The position numbers and the translations under genes are program-made. A stretch of 64,000 nucleotides of DNA from Muricauda sp. SCSIO 64092. Its GTDB lineage: Bacteria > Bacteroidota > Bacteroidia > Flavobacteriales > Flavobacteriaceae. The notes below the pieces were generated by a model, which was given only the letters and a program-made list of their open reading frames with translations, did not search any database and was not told where the DNA came from. Within the stretch, counting starts at the first letter, position 1. Every line of letters starts with the position of its first letter. The DNA lies in assembly GCF_023016285.1 (NCBI RefSeq), contig NZ_CP095413.1, forward strand, positions 4,357,001-4,421,000. Direction: 5' to 3'. Of the stretch, positions 26,214 through 34,506 are shown piece by piece.

Positions 26214-28024
26214 TGGCAAAGGTAATACTGGGGTTCTCCGCTTTTTTTCATGACAGCGCAGCGGCTTTGCTGGTCGATGGAAAAATTGTGGCCGCTGTTC
26301 AAGAAGAGCGTTTCACACGGGTGAAAGGAGATGCTTCCTTTCCTGAAAATGCCATGAAATATGTACTTCAAGAAGCCAACGTTTTGCCCGGAGAGTTGAG
26401 TGCCATTGCCTTTTATGAAAAACCCTTATTAAAATTTGAGCGGTTGCTGGAAACCTATCACGCCTTTCCGCCCAAAGGCCTTGGGAGTTTTTTAAAAGCC
26501 ATGCCCTTATGGTTAAAGGACAAGCTGTTTGTTAGGAAAAAAATTAAGGAGTACTGCAAAAAAATGGGTTTTCAAAACGTTCCCATCCATTTTCCGGAAC
26601 ATCATCTTTCGCATGCTGCCAGTGCCTTTTATCCCAGCCCTTTCGAAAAAGCGACCATATTGACCGTAGATGGCGTAGGTGAATGGGATACGATGGCCAT
26701 TGGTATGGGTCAAGGGAATGGCATCAAAATATTACGGGAACAACACTTTCCACATTCTTTGGGGCTACTGTATTCTGCCTTCACTTATTTTTTGGGTTTT
26801 AGGGTCAATAGTGGGGAATACAAAATGATGGGACTCGCTGCCTACGGCAATCCTGAAGCAAATGAGACTATGGAATATGCTCAAAAGATAGTGGATCATG
26901 TTGTGGATATTCGGCCAGATGGTTCGGTGCTGCTCAATATGGACTACTTTGATTTTGCAGTTCATCTGACGATGACAAATGATAAAAATTGGGAGGGCCT
27001 TTTTAATCTTCCCCGCAGGAAAGCTGAGGGAAAACTTACGCAAAAACATGCAAATCTAGCTTTGGCTGCCCAACGGGTATTGGAGGATTGCATGTGTAAA
27101 TTGGCAAATACGGCCGTTGGTTTGACCGGCTGCCGTAATTTGGTAATGGCTGGCGGGGTTGCCTTAAATTCCGTGAACAACGGAAAAATGTTGCGAAACG
27201 CAAATATTGAAAACTTGTGGATTCAACCTGCGGCAGGAGATACCGGAGGTGCACTTGGAGCTGCCTTGGCCGTTTGGCATATTGCCATGGATAAGGAACG
27301 AAAGGTTTTGTATCCGGACATGATGAGTGGTGCATATCTTGGTCCGTTGTACCCAGAACAACATATCTTACATATTGCCAGGAAGAACATTGATCTGAAT
27401 CCACAACAAATTGACAACGAAGATGCGCTTTTGGAGCTGACTGCCAAGGCTATTTCAGCGGGTAAAATTGTTGGCTGGTTTCAAGGAAGAATGGAATTTG
27501 GTCCAAGGGCATTGGGAAATCGAAGTATCTTGGCCGATCCACGAAATCCCGAAATGCAGGAAAAAATCAATAGAAAAATCAAGTTTCGAGAGAGTTTTAG
27601 GCCTTTTGCCCCTAGTGTTTTGGAAGAGAATGCCCAAGAATACTTCGAGCTTAGTGAAAGTTCACCATATATGCTTTTTGTTCAAAAAGTGAAATCAAAC
27701 CGATTGACATCAATTGAAAAAACAGCGACCGGTCTAAAAGAACGACTTTCCCAGATACGCTCGGATATTCCATCGGTTACCCATGTTGATTTTTCGGCTA
27801 GAATACAAACGGTAAACAAGAACTCCAACCCCAGGTATTGGAGGCTGTTGAAAGCCTTTAAGGATAAAACGGGATATGGAATATTGATCAACACCAGTTT
27901 CAATGTAAAGGATGAACCTATTGTATGCAGCCCAACGGATGCCATACAATGCTTTAGACAAACGGATATGGATATACTGGTTCTGGGAAATGTGGTTTTT
28001 AGAAAAAGCCAAGAAGGGTTTTGA
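26213..28024 (+). CDS. NodU/CmcH-family carbamoyltransferase
   Basis: This 603-residue cytoplasmic O-carbamoyltransferase would use carbamoyl phosphate and ATP via a carbamoyl-adenylate. The N-terminal Kae1-like domain starts VILGFSAFFHDSAAALL and has the metal-binding His block EHHLSHAASAFY near residues 127-138. TVDGVGEW and NSGEYKMMGLAAYG are further signature blocks. The C-terminal YrdC-like part carries GWFQGRMEFGPRALGNRSIL and the end block YGILINTSFNVKDEPIVCSP. The length is standard. The acceptor could be a sugar hydroxyl of a surface polysaccharide or a small metabolite; the neighbouring SGNH protein and membrane proteins favour an envelope product. Its 3' end overlaps the convergent TauE/SafE gene by 26 bases. 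Confidence 0.95.
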   Translation: MAKVILGFSAFFHDSAAALLVDGKIVAAVQEERFTRVKGDASFPENAMKYVLQEANVLPGELSAIAFYEKPLLKFERLLETYHAFPPKGLGSFLKAMPLWLKDKLFVRKKIKEYCKKMGFQNVPIHFPEHHLSHAASAFYPSPFEKATILTVDGVGEWDTMAIGMGQGNGIKILREQHFPHSLGLLYSAFTYFLGFRVNSGEYKMMGLAAYGNPEANETMEYAQKIVDHVVDIRPDGSVLLNMDYFDFAVHLTMTNDKNWEGLFNLPRRKAEGKLTQKHANLALAAQRVLEDCMCKLANTAVGLTGCRNLVMAGGVALNSVNNGKMLRNANIENLWIQPAAGDTGGALGAALAVWHIAMDKERKVLYPDMMSGAYLGPLYPEQHILHIARKNIDLNPQQIDNEDALLELTAKAISAGKIVGWFQGRMEFGPRALGNRSILADPRNPEMQEKINRKIKFRESFRPFAPSVLEENAQEYFELSESSPYMLFVQKVKSNRLTSIEKTATGLKERLSQIRSDIPSVTHVDFSARIQTVNKNSNPRYWRLLKAFKDKTGYGILINTSFNVKDEPIVCSPTDAIQCFRQTDMDILVLGNVVFRKSQEGF

Positions 28025-28832
28025 TCAATAACAGGACCATAACCAGGCCAAAAGTCAATCGCAGCCATTTTGGGGACATTCGCTGTCCCAGTTTAACTCC
28101 CCAAGGTGCCGAAACGAAAATCCCCAAAAGTATTGGGAGGACCAGGCCTAGGGAAATATATCCGAATTGCATGGGGAGTCGCTTAGGGATGATTTGTTCC
28201 GAAGTAATGTTGAGGTAGCTCAAACTCACGGACAAAGCCAGTAGCATTACTACTCCAATTGAAATGGAAACGGTTTTTTTAAAGGGTATTCCAAAAATGT
28301 CGATCAATGCTGGAATCAAAACAATTCCACCTCCAAAACCTGAAAGTGCAGAGATTGTCCCGGTAAAACTCCCAAGGATGGGGTAGGACCATTTACTATC
28401 CTGTATTTTCTGTTGGAGGATTGTAGTTTCGGTTTTTGGCCTAAAAAAAAGAAATTGAACACAGACCGTTAGCACCAAGATAAGAAAGAGGATATCAAAA
28501 TAGGTTTTTGCATACCAGGTGGAGGTCTTGATCCATTCCGAAACAAAAAATGCCGTTACGGCAGCGGGAATCCCCACATAAAGAATCCTCTTTGGGTATA
28601 GGTTCCGTATTCTATAATGTTTCAAGACAACGGCAAAGCCATTGAAAACCGTAATGAACAGGGAATGGGCGATAATGTATTTTACCAATTCCTGTCCCTC
28701 AAAACCAAAGGGAACAAGAACCAAATCCAAGGCCGGAATTAAAATGATGTTTCCACCCGTCCCCATGAGTCCTGAGTAAAAACCATTAAGTAGGCCCACT
28801 GCGCACAATAGGATAATTAGGGTAAGGGTCAT
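27999..28832 (-). CDS. TauE/SafE-family anion permease
   Basis: This membrane protein of about 277 residues has seven to eight hydrophobic segments and the duplicated glycine-rich signatures of the TauE/SafE family: GFYSGLMGTGGNIILIPAL near the N-terminus and GTISALSGFGGGIVLIPALI near the middle. Members export sulfite, sulfoacetate or related organosulfur anions. I chose ATG 28832; the longer frame would need TTG 28874. Three sulfatases in the window will release sulfate, which makes a sulfur-anion role tempting, but the gene is not in their operon. Confidence 0.87.
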   Translation of the reverse strand: MTLTLIILLCAVGLLNGFYSGLMGTGGNIILIPALDLVLVPFGFEGQELVKYIIAHSLFITVFNGFAVVLKHYRIRNLYPKRILYVGIPAAVTAFFVSEWIKTSTWYAKTYFDILFLILVLTVCVQFLFFRPKTETTILQQKIQDSKWSYPILGSFTGTISALSGFGGGIVLIPALIDIFGIPFKKTVSISIGVVMLLALSVSLSYLNITSEQIIPKRLPMQFGYISLGLVLPILLGIFVSAPWGVKLGQRMSPKWLRLTFGLVMVLLLIKTLLGFF

Positions 28833-28930
28833 GCTTCTCTGCGTTACTTTAAAGGTATTCCAAAAGTGCCGCAAATCCCATCTTTATGGGCATTAAGTTG
28901 ACCTAGGTCCAAAAACAGGGAATGGTTCGT

Positions 28931-29845
28931 TTACAATTGATAGGCATTCAGTTGATTCCAGAAAGCACTATCAAACAATTGGGCACTTCCCAATACTGCG
29001 GCTTCCTCGCCAATTTCCGAAACCTTAATGTCCACATCCAAACCGAGCTGTTCAAATAATTTTGAACATTTGGGGAGAAAAAAATCGCCTGCTTTGGAGA
29101 TGTTTCCCCCCATAACAATAACCTGAGGTCGAAATTTGGTGATATAGGGTTTTAAAAAATCGGCTAGGTTTTGGGAAAACTCCGTAAAGATCAGCTCCAA
29201 GGCATCGCCATTTTTCTGAACTATCTCTTTTACGCCATTTACTTTTTCATTGGTCAGTTCTTCATACCTGCTAACAAACCATCGTGTGGAAAAATACGCA
29301 TCCCCAATACCGGACTTAAAAGACTTGTCCCAAAGACATCCATCCTTGGGAATGGTATCCCCTTTTAAACAGGGAACGCCCCTTTTTAAAAAACTTGCCC
29401 CTAGACCGGTCCCGAACGTCAATATCAATGAGCGATCGAAAGAGTCAATTCCTGCAAGCGTGGCCAAACCTGCACCAAATGCAGCAGCGTCATTTAGAAA
29501 ACGGAACCCACATTTTTTGGTCGTGATATAAAAAGGCAATTCGTTGGTTATGGATACGTTATAAAGGCTTTGGAATTTTTCGTTGTTTCCGGTGAATTTT
29601 GCGGTTCCTGTTTGGTAATCAAAGGGTCCCGGCATTGCAAATCCTATGGAAACCTCGTCAACCGAATCCTTTTGAGTGGCAATGGCTGCATTCAAGGCCT
29701 CTGCCCACTTGCCAAGGATCATCTCCTTAGGGGCTTTACTGTCCACTTTTATGGAGGTAAGGGATTCGGGAACAATTTTTTTGGATTCCAAATCAACCAA
29801 GGCACAGGTAATGTGGCTTCCACCAATATCAGCTCCAATGATCAT
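28931..29845 (-). CDS. ROK-family sugar kinase
   Basis: This 304-residue actin-fold protein has the ROK N-terminal phosphate-1 motif (IIGADIGGSHITCALVD) and the phosphate-2 motif (LTFGTGLGASFL). A GGNISKAG block matches the adenosine region. These proteins phosphorylate hexoses such as glucose, fructose, allose or amino sugars. The usual ROK zinc cluster (H plus C-x-C-G-x-x-G-C) is not present where expected; the region reads DGCLWDKSFKSGIGDAY, so it belongs to a zinc-less branch. No repressor helix-turn-helix is attached, supporting a kinase. It lies in a loose minus-strand group with KDPG aldolase and KDG kinase genes. The 279-base gap after its start holds nothing I recognise. Confidence 0.88.
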   Translation of the reverse strand: MIIGADIGGSHITCALVDLESKKIVPESLTSIKVDSKAPKEMILGKWAEALNAAIATQKDSVDEVSIGFAMPGPFDYQTGTAKFTGNNEKFQSLYNVSITNELPFYITTKKCGFRFLNDAAAFGAGLATLAGIDSFDRSLILTFGTGLGASFLKRGVPCLKGDTIPKDGCLWDKSFKSGIGDAYFSTRWFVSRYEELTNEKVNGVKEIVQKNGDALELIFTEFSQNLADFLKPYITKFRPQVIVMGGNISKAGDFFLPKCSKLFEQLGLDVDIKVSEIGEEAAVLGSAQLFDSAFWNQLNAYQL

Positions 29846-30124
29846 AGTTTTTCCTTTAAGGTTCCAGTGTTACGAATAAAAAATGATGGGCGAATAAAGA
29901 TACCGCCTTCCGTTAAATTATCCCTTTTGTATGCCCTTTGATTCCATTTTTCCATAGTTCCACAACATCATAAAATTGTTTTTTTGGACTTTCCATGCCC
30001 TGTTATTGGTTTAGCTACCACCACATCTCTTTTTCACTGCTTCAATTGCTGCCACGGGCCAACATAAGGGGGAATGAAGCGCTTCTTTTTTCCAGCAAAT
30101 GCGAAGGCGCAACTTTATCGATGC

Positions 30125-30793
30125 CTAGCTTCGTATCTTGGCAATGGTTTCAAGTGTGGTCCGTACCAGGTTTTCCAGACCTTTAAAGTCCTCTTTTTCC
30201 AATAGGGTGTTGGAAATTAGTTTAGACCCCATACCCACGCAAGTTACCCCGGCATCAAACCAGGCCTTTAAATTGTGTTCTTCCGTACTTACTCCGCCAG
30301 TGGGCATAATACTCGTCCAGGGTTGTGGGCCTCTAATCGCCTTTACAAAACCGGGACCATAGGTGGAGCCGGGAAAGAGTTTAACGATTTCACACCCCAA
30401 CTCTTCGGCCTTGTTAATTTCGGTCAATGATCCGCATCCGGGAGACCACAGTACCTTTCTTCTATTGCAAATACGGGCAATATCTTCCCTAAATGATGGG
30501 GTCACTACAAAATTGGCCCCCATTTGTAGAAACAAGGATGCTGCTCCAGCATCGGTAATGGACCCCACGCCCATAATCATTCCGGGTAGTTGGGCCATGG
30601 CATACTTGTTCAGTCCCGAAAATACCTCAAAGGAAAAGTCACCGCGTGCGGTGAATTCCATTAGTCGGGACCCTCCGTCATAACAGGCCTTGAGTACTTT
30701 CTTTCCGAGTTCAAGGTCTGGGTGATAGAATAGGGGCACCATTCCCGTTGCTCGCATGGTGTTTATGACCTGTAATCTTGAATAGTTCGCCAT
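30125..30793 (-). CDS. eda: KDPG/KHG aldolase
   Basis: This 222-residue class I aldolase splits 2-keto-3-deoxy-6-phosphogluconate into pyruvate and glyceraldehyde 3-phosphate. The Schiff-base lysine is K138 in EIVKLFPG. The proton-relay Glu lies in MEFTARG (residue 46), and the phosphate-binding block is SIMPTGGV. FVVTPSF (near 96-101) is another signature. It is the next gene downstream of the KDG kinase and 47 bases away, so the pair makes a complete KDG-to-triose route for uronate- or gluconate-derived sugars, if the kinase is functional. Confidence 0.93.
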   Translation of the reverse strand: MANYSRLQVINTMRATGMVPLFYHPDLELGKKVLKACYDGGSRLMEFTARGDFSFEVFSGLNKYAMAQLPGMIMGVGSITDAGAASLFLQMGANFVVTPSFREDIARICNRRKVLWSPGCGSLTEINKAEELGCEIVKLFPGSTYGPGFVKAIRGPQPWTSIMPTGGVSTEEHNLKAWFDAGVTCVGMGSKLISNTLLEKEDFKGLENLVRTTLETIAKIRS

Positions 30794-30840
30794 AGGTATG
30801 GTTTTGGATAGCTTATTGTTCTTAGTTGTAGGTAAGGGAT

Positions 30841-31881
30841 TTATCGGACAACTCTGCCCGAGGCATCCCCTCCCAGTAGTTTTTCCACTTCGTCCACGCT
30901 AACGAGATTGGCATCCCCCTTTATGGTATGTTTAAGGCAAGATGCGGCTACGGCAAAGTCCAATGCTTTTTGGTCGTCCCCAGGATATTGCAGCAGCCCA
31001 TAGATCAGTCCACCCATAAAGGAATCGCCTCCGCCAACACGATCAACGATATGGGTAATTTGGTATTGTGGGGATTGGTACAGTTGTCCATCGGCATAAA
31101 GAACACCCGCCCAGGTATTGTGCGATGCCGAAATGGATCCCCTTAAGGTAGTAATCACCTTTTTAGCCTTTGGAAACTTCTTCGTTAGCTGTTGGCAGAC
31201 CGATAAAAAGGCTTCCGCCTTTACCTGGTCTCCCTGGGTGGTGATATCCAATCCTTCCGGTTTGATATCGAAATGTTTTTCGGCATCTTCTTCGTTTCCC
31301 AAGATGATATCGCAATACGAGGTCAACTGGGTCATTATAGCCTCGCGATCCCCACCATACTTCCATAATTTGGCCCGATAGTTCAGATCCGTTGAAATGG
31401 TCATCCCTTTTTCGCTGGCCACTTTTACCGCTTCCAAACAGGCATCTGCAGCACCCTGTGAAATAGCTGGGGTAATGCCCGTCCAATGAAACTACCCCGC
31501 CCCGTTAAAAACACGGTCCCAATCGATCATACTCGGCCGTATTTCCGCCATGGCGGAGTGCGCCCTATCATACACCACTTTACTGCCCCGTGAAACGGCT
31601 CCAGTTTCCAGAAAATAAATACCAAGACGGTCGCCGCCAAAGATGATATTATCGGTGCCAACCCCTCTTTTGCGCATTTCCATTAAGGCACATTGACCGA
31701 TATCGTTATTGGGCAAGCGGGTCACAAAATCCACAGGGACGCCATAATTTGCCAGGGAAACGGCCACATTGGATTCCCCGCCGCCATAAACCACATCAAA
31801 ACTTGTGGTTTGGGAAAACCGCATAAATCCAGGGGGTGCCAATCGTAACATGATTTCCCCGAAGGTCACTACTTTTTTCAT
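30841..31881 (-). pseudogene. kdgK: KDG kinase (PfkB family) with in-frame amber codon
   Basis: The frame reads as a full-length 2-keto-3-deoxygluconate kinase of about 346 residues, except for one TAG at 31492-31494. Before it, MKKVVTFGEIMLRLAPPGFM and GGGESNVAVSLANYG are PfkB/KdgK N-terminal motifs. After it, in the same frame, come FHWTGITPAISQGAADAC, STDLNYRAKLWKYG, NEEDAEK and the ATP-site block VDRVGGGDSFMGGLIYGLL with the catalytic Asp. Relatives have Trp at the TAG position (GA-x-WFH), so a single TGG to TAG change explains the break. No indel is needed. It could be a recent inactivating mutation, a strain variant or a sequencing error; suppression cannot be excluded. It pairs with eda downstream. 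Confidence 0.85.
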
Positions 31882-32032
31882 TCGTATTCCTTGTTATATT
31901 GATGTTCTGTATTCCATTCTTCTTTTCAACCTTCATTTTTTCATTCAGGTCCTATTTTAAGAATCAATACCTTTTTTTAGCCATTGAAATCCTGGGAAAC
32001 CCCAACATGGGATTTTAGCATTACAATGGATA

Positions 32033-34465
32033 TCATTCATGTCGTAATGCCATTACAGGATTTACCCTTGCAGCTTTCCAACTCTGCCAACTTACGGTTA
32101 CCAATCCTATGACCAAGGTGAGTATCCCTGCCAGCATAAAAACCCACCAACTGATGTCTGTTTGCAATGCAAAATTTTCAAGCCAACTCTGAACTAAAAA
32201 ATAGGCCAAGACACTTCCGACCAAAACAGCGGAGACCATCCATTTTGCAAAATCCTTATTCAATAAGACCAGTACCTCACTTACCTTGGCGCCATTGACC
32301 TTTCTAACCCCTATTTCTTTAATACGCTGTTGGGAAGCATGTATTGATAGTCCCAGTAAGCCCAATACCGCAATTAAAACCGCTAAGATGCAAAGGGTGG
32401 TGAAAAGTTTCCCAAAACGCACATTGCCATTGTATTGTTGCCCATAATGATCATTGAGGAAATAATGATCAAAGGAACTGGTGGGATAGGCCTCTATCCA
32501 TTTATCATTCAAATAAGTAACTACTTCTTCAGTTTTGCCATGATAACGAACAACGAAGTAATTGTACCGTCCCCAATCGGTTTTTGTACAATAGAAGAAA
32601 ACGGGTTTAAAATTGTGGGTAGGGGATTGCTGTCTATAATTCTTTAAAACCCCAATTACGGTTACCTTTTCCTTCTGATAAAGTTCCGGTAACTGGATGT
32701 GTTTTCCAACCGCATCATCGGGGCTTTCAAAATTTAAAAGCCTTGCCATTTCTTCATTGATCAGTACCTTGTTCAAGGGATTTGATGTGCCATCAAAATC
32801 AATTCCTGCCACCATTTCAAGACCGAGTGTTTCAACATAATCGAAATCGATGTATCCGCCATCGGTTATTTCATGGATTGGGGGATCCACATCCACCCTG
32901 TCCACCATATAGCCCATATCCATAAATTGACCGGGAATATCACTGCCGGCCGAAACATGGATTATTGATGCATTGTCCGCAAGTAATTCCCGAAATCGAT
33001 AGAGTCCTTTTGGACTGGCATCACTGCCAATTGGTGCTTTCAACACAAGGGTCTGATCTAGATCGATTCCGACTTCCTGTGAACGTAGAAATTTCACTTG
33101 TTTGTAAACCATTATGGTACCTATCAACAGCACCACCACTGTTATAAACTGGGCAACCACCATGACCTGCTTGAATCTTGAACCGGAACTTTTTGAATTG
33201 GGATTCAACAAATAGTTTGGATTGTTCACAAAAAAGAAAATTGTTGAGGCAATTCCAGATAATAAGGTACCAATAACCACAATGCCAATCAATACCCAAA
33301 CAATGGGTCCATCATTAAAAATGAAGCCCAAACCTCCATGGCCAAAATAAGTGTTGATCAGTCGTGAAGCAAATAGAACAATAAGTAAGGAAAGGCACAG
33401 GGAAACCAGATTAACTAAAAAGGCTTCGGCCACAAAATGAAAAGTGATTTGAAATTTTCCCGCTCCCAGTATTGATTTTATGCGTGTGGTGGTGTTTCGT
33501 TTTGTGGCCAAGGAGGTGCTTATATTGATATAATTCAACCACGAGATAAGTATGATAATAAAGGTTATGGTAAGGAGGTATTTGGTCTCCGCCCTATTTC
33601 CCTTTTTCTCGTGTTCCCACTGTAGGGGTTCATTCAGATGGATTTCAGGGAAATGGACCAATTCCATATCAAAGCTTAAATCCCCATTGGGAACAACACC
33701 GCTTCTTTGAAAGAACACCTCCATAATACGGTCTTCCATTTTTTCAATGTCGATATTTTCCACCATGTGCAGGTAAGTGTACGAAATGGCATAGTTCCAA
33801 GAATTGTCCAGATCCGGCCATCCCTGTTTCAGGGTTTCCATAGACACCAAAAAGTTGAATTGCAAGTTTGAATTCTTGGGGATATCATAAAAAACACCGG
33901 TAATCTCACACTCAAACGGATTACCGGTAGTCGATATGGTCAATACTTTTCCCAATGGATTTTCATTTCCAAAATACTTTTTGGCGGCACTCTCGGAAAT
34001 GACCATGGTATTGGGCTTGTTCAGCACCTCATGTTTTGCCCCTACCTTTAACGGATAATCAAAAAAGGAAAAAAAGGTGGAATCCACCATAAAAATATGG
34101 GGCTCACGGTATTTTAAAACTGAGCCGTTTTCCCTGGCATGGCCAACCACCCTTTCTGATTGATAGACAAGCATCCTAACATAATCAAGAACTTCCGGTA
34201 GTTCTTCCTTAAGGGAAGGGCCATACCCATTATCAGTAGTCGCATAGGTGCTGATATAGCCATCATCCGTTCCATAAATGGCATGCATGCGATAGATGTT
34301 GTTGGCCTTGGAATGCATTTTATCATAGCTATGTTCAAATCGATAGTGCATGAAAACCGTAATAAATACCGCAAAGCCTGCACTTAACCCAATAATGCAC
34401 AGTGAAAAGACAAATTTGTGCTTAAAGAAAAGCCGAATTACCGTTTTTAAATCATTGTAGGACAT
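32033..34465 (-). CDS. FtsX/MacB-type ABC permease
   Basis: This membrane protein has about 810 residues and the layout common in Bacteroidota. An N-terminal helix (residues about 15-40) is followed by a MacB-like periplasmic domain (YRMHAIYGTDDGY; AAKKYFGNENPLGKVLTIST). A first FtsX membrane unit lies near 290-440 and a second MacB-like domain near 470-660. A second FtsX unit carries LGLLGLSIHASQQRIKEIGV and RKVNGAKVSEVL. I start it at ATG 34465 (MSYNDL), since an earlier ATG would run into the GH92 gene. No ATPase gene is adjacent, which is frequent for this subgroup. Export of lipids, peptides or stress-related envelope roles are possible; the substrate is unknown. Confidence 0.87.
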   Translation of the reverse strand: MSYNDLKTVIRLFFKHKFVFSLCIIGLSAGFAVFITVFMHYRFEHSYDKMHSKANNIYRMHAIYGTDDGYISTYATTDNGYGPSLKEELPEVLDYVRMLVYQSERVVGHARENGSVLKYREPHIFMVDSTFFSFFDYPLKVGAKHEVLNKPNTMVISESAAKKYFGNENPLGKVLTISTTGNPFECEITGVFYDIPKNSNLQFNFLVSMETLKQGWPDLDNSWNYAISYTYLHMVENIDIEKMEDRIMEVFFQRSGVVPNGDLSFDMELVHFPEIHLNEPLQWEHEKKGNRAETKYLLTITFIIILISWLNYINISTSLATKRNTTTRIKSILGAGKFQITFHFVAEAFLVNLVSLCLSLLIVLFASRLINTYFGHGGLGFIFNDGPIVWVLIGIVVIGTLLSGIASTIFFFVNNPNYLLNPNSKSSGSRFKQVMVVAQFITVVVLLIGTIMVYKQVKFLRSQEVGIDLDQTLVLKAPIGSDASPKGLYRFRELLADNASIIHVSAGSDIPGQFMDMGYMVDRVDVDPPIHEITDGGYIDFDYVETLGLEMVAGIDFDGTSNPLNKVLINEEMARLLNFESPDDAVGKHIQLPELYQKEKVTVIGVLKNYRQQSPTHNFKPVFFYCTKTDWGRYNYFVVRYHGKTEEVVTYLNDKWIEAYPTSSFDHYFLNDHYGQQYNGNVRFGKLFTTLCILAVLIAVLGLLGLSIHASQQRIKEIGVRKVNGAKVSEVLVLLNKDFAKWMVSAVLVGSVLAYFLVQSWLENFALQTDISWWVFMLAGILTLVIGLVTVSWQSWKAARVNPVMALRHE

Positions 34466-34506
34466 ACTTTCTATTTGGTGATTTAGAACTTTGAAACTAT
34501 TTGACC

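Noticed and set aside
30007..30018. TTGGTTTAGCTACC as an operator half-site
   Set aside because: There is no left half-site and no matching gene context.
29846..30124. Gap after the ROK gene considered for a tRNA or small RNA
   Set aside because: I could not find a cloverleaf, a GTTCRA T-arm sequence or a strong hairpin with a T run.
31163..31486. A minus-strand open frame overlapping kdgK as evidence for a frameshift
   Set aside because: The kdgK halves are in the same frame with one TAG between them; the other frame has no family-like sequence.
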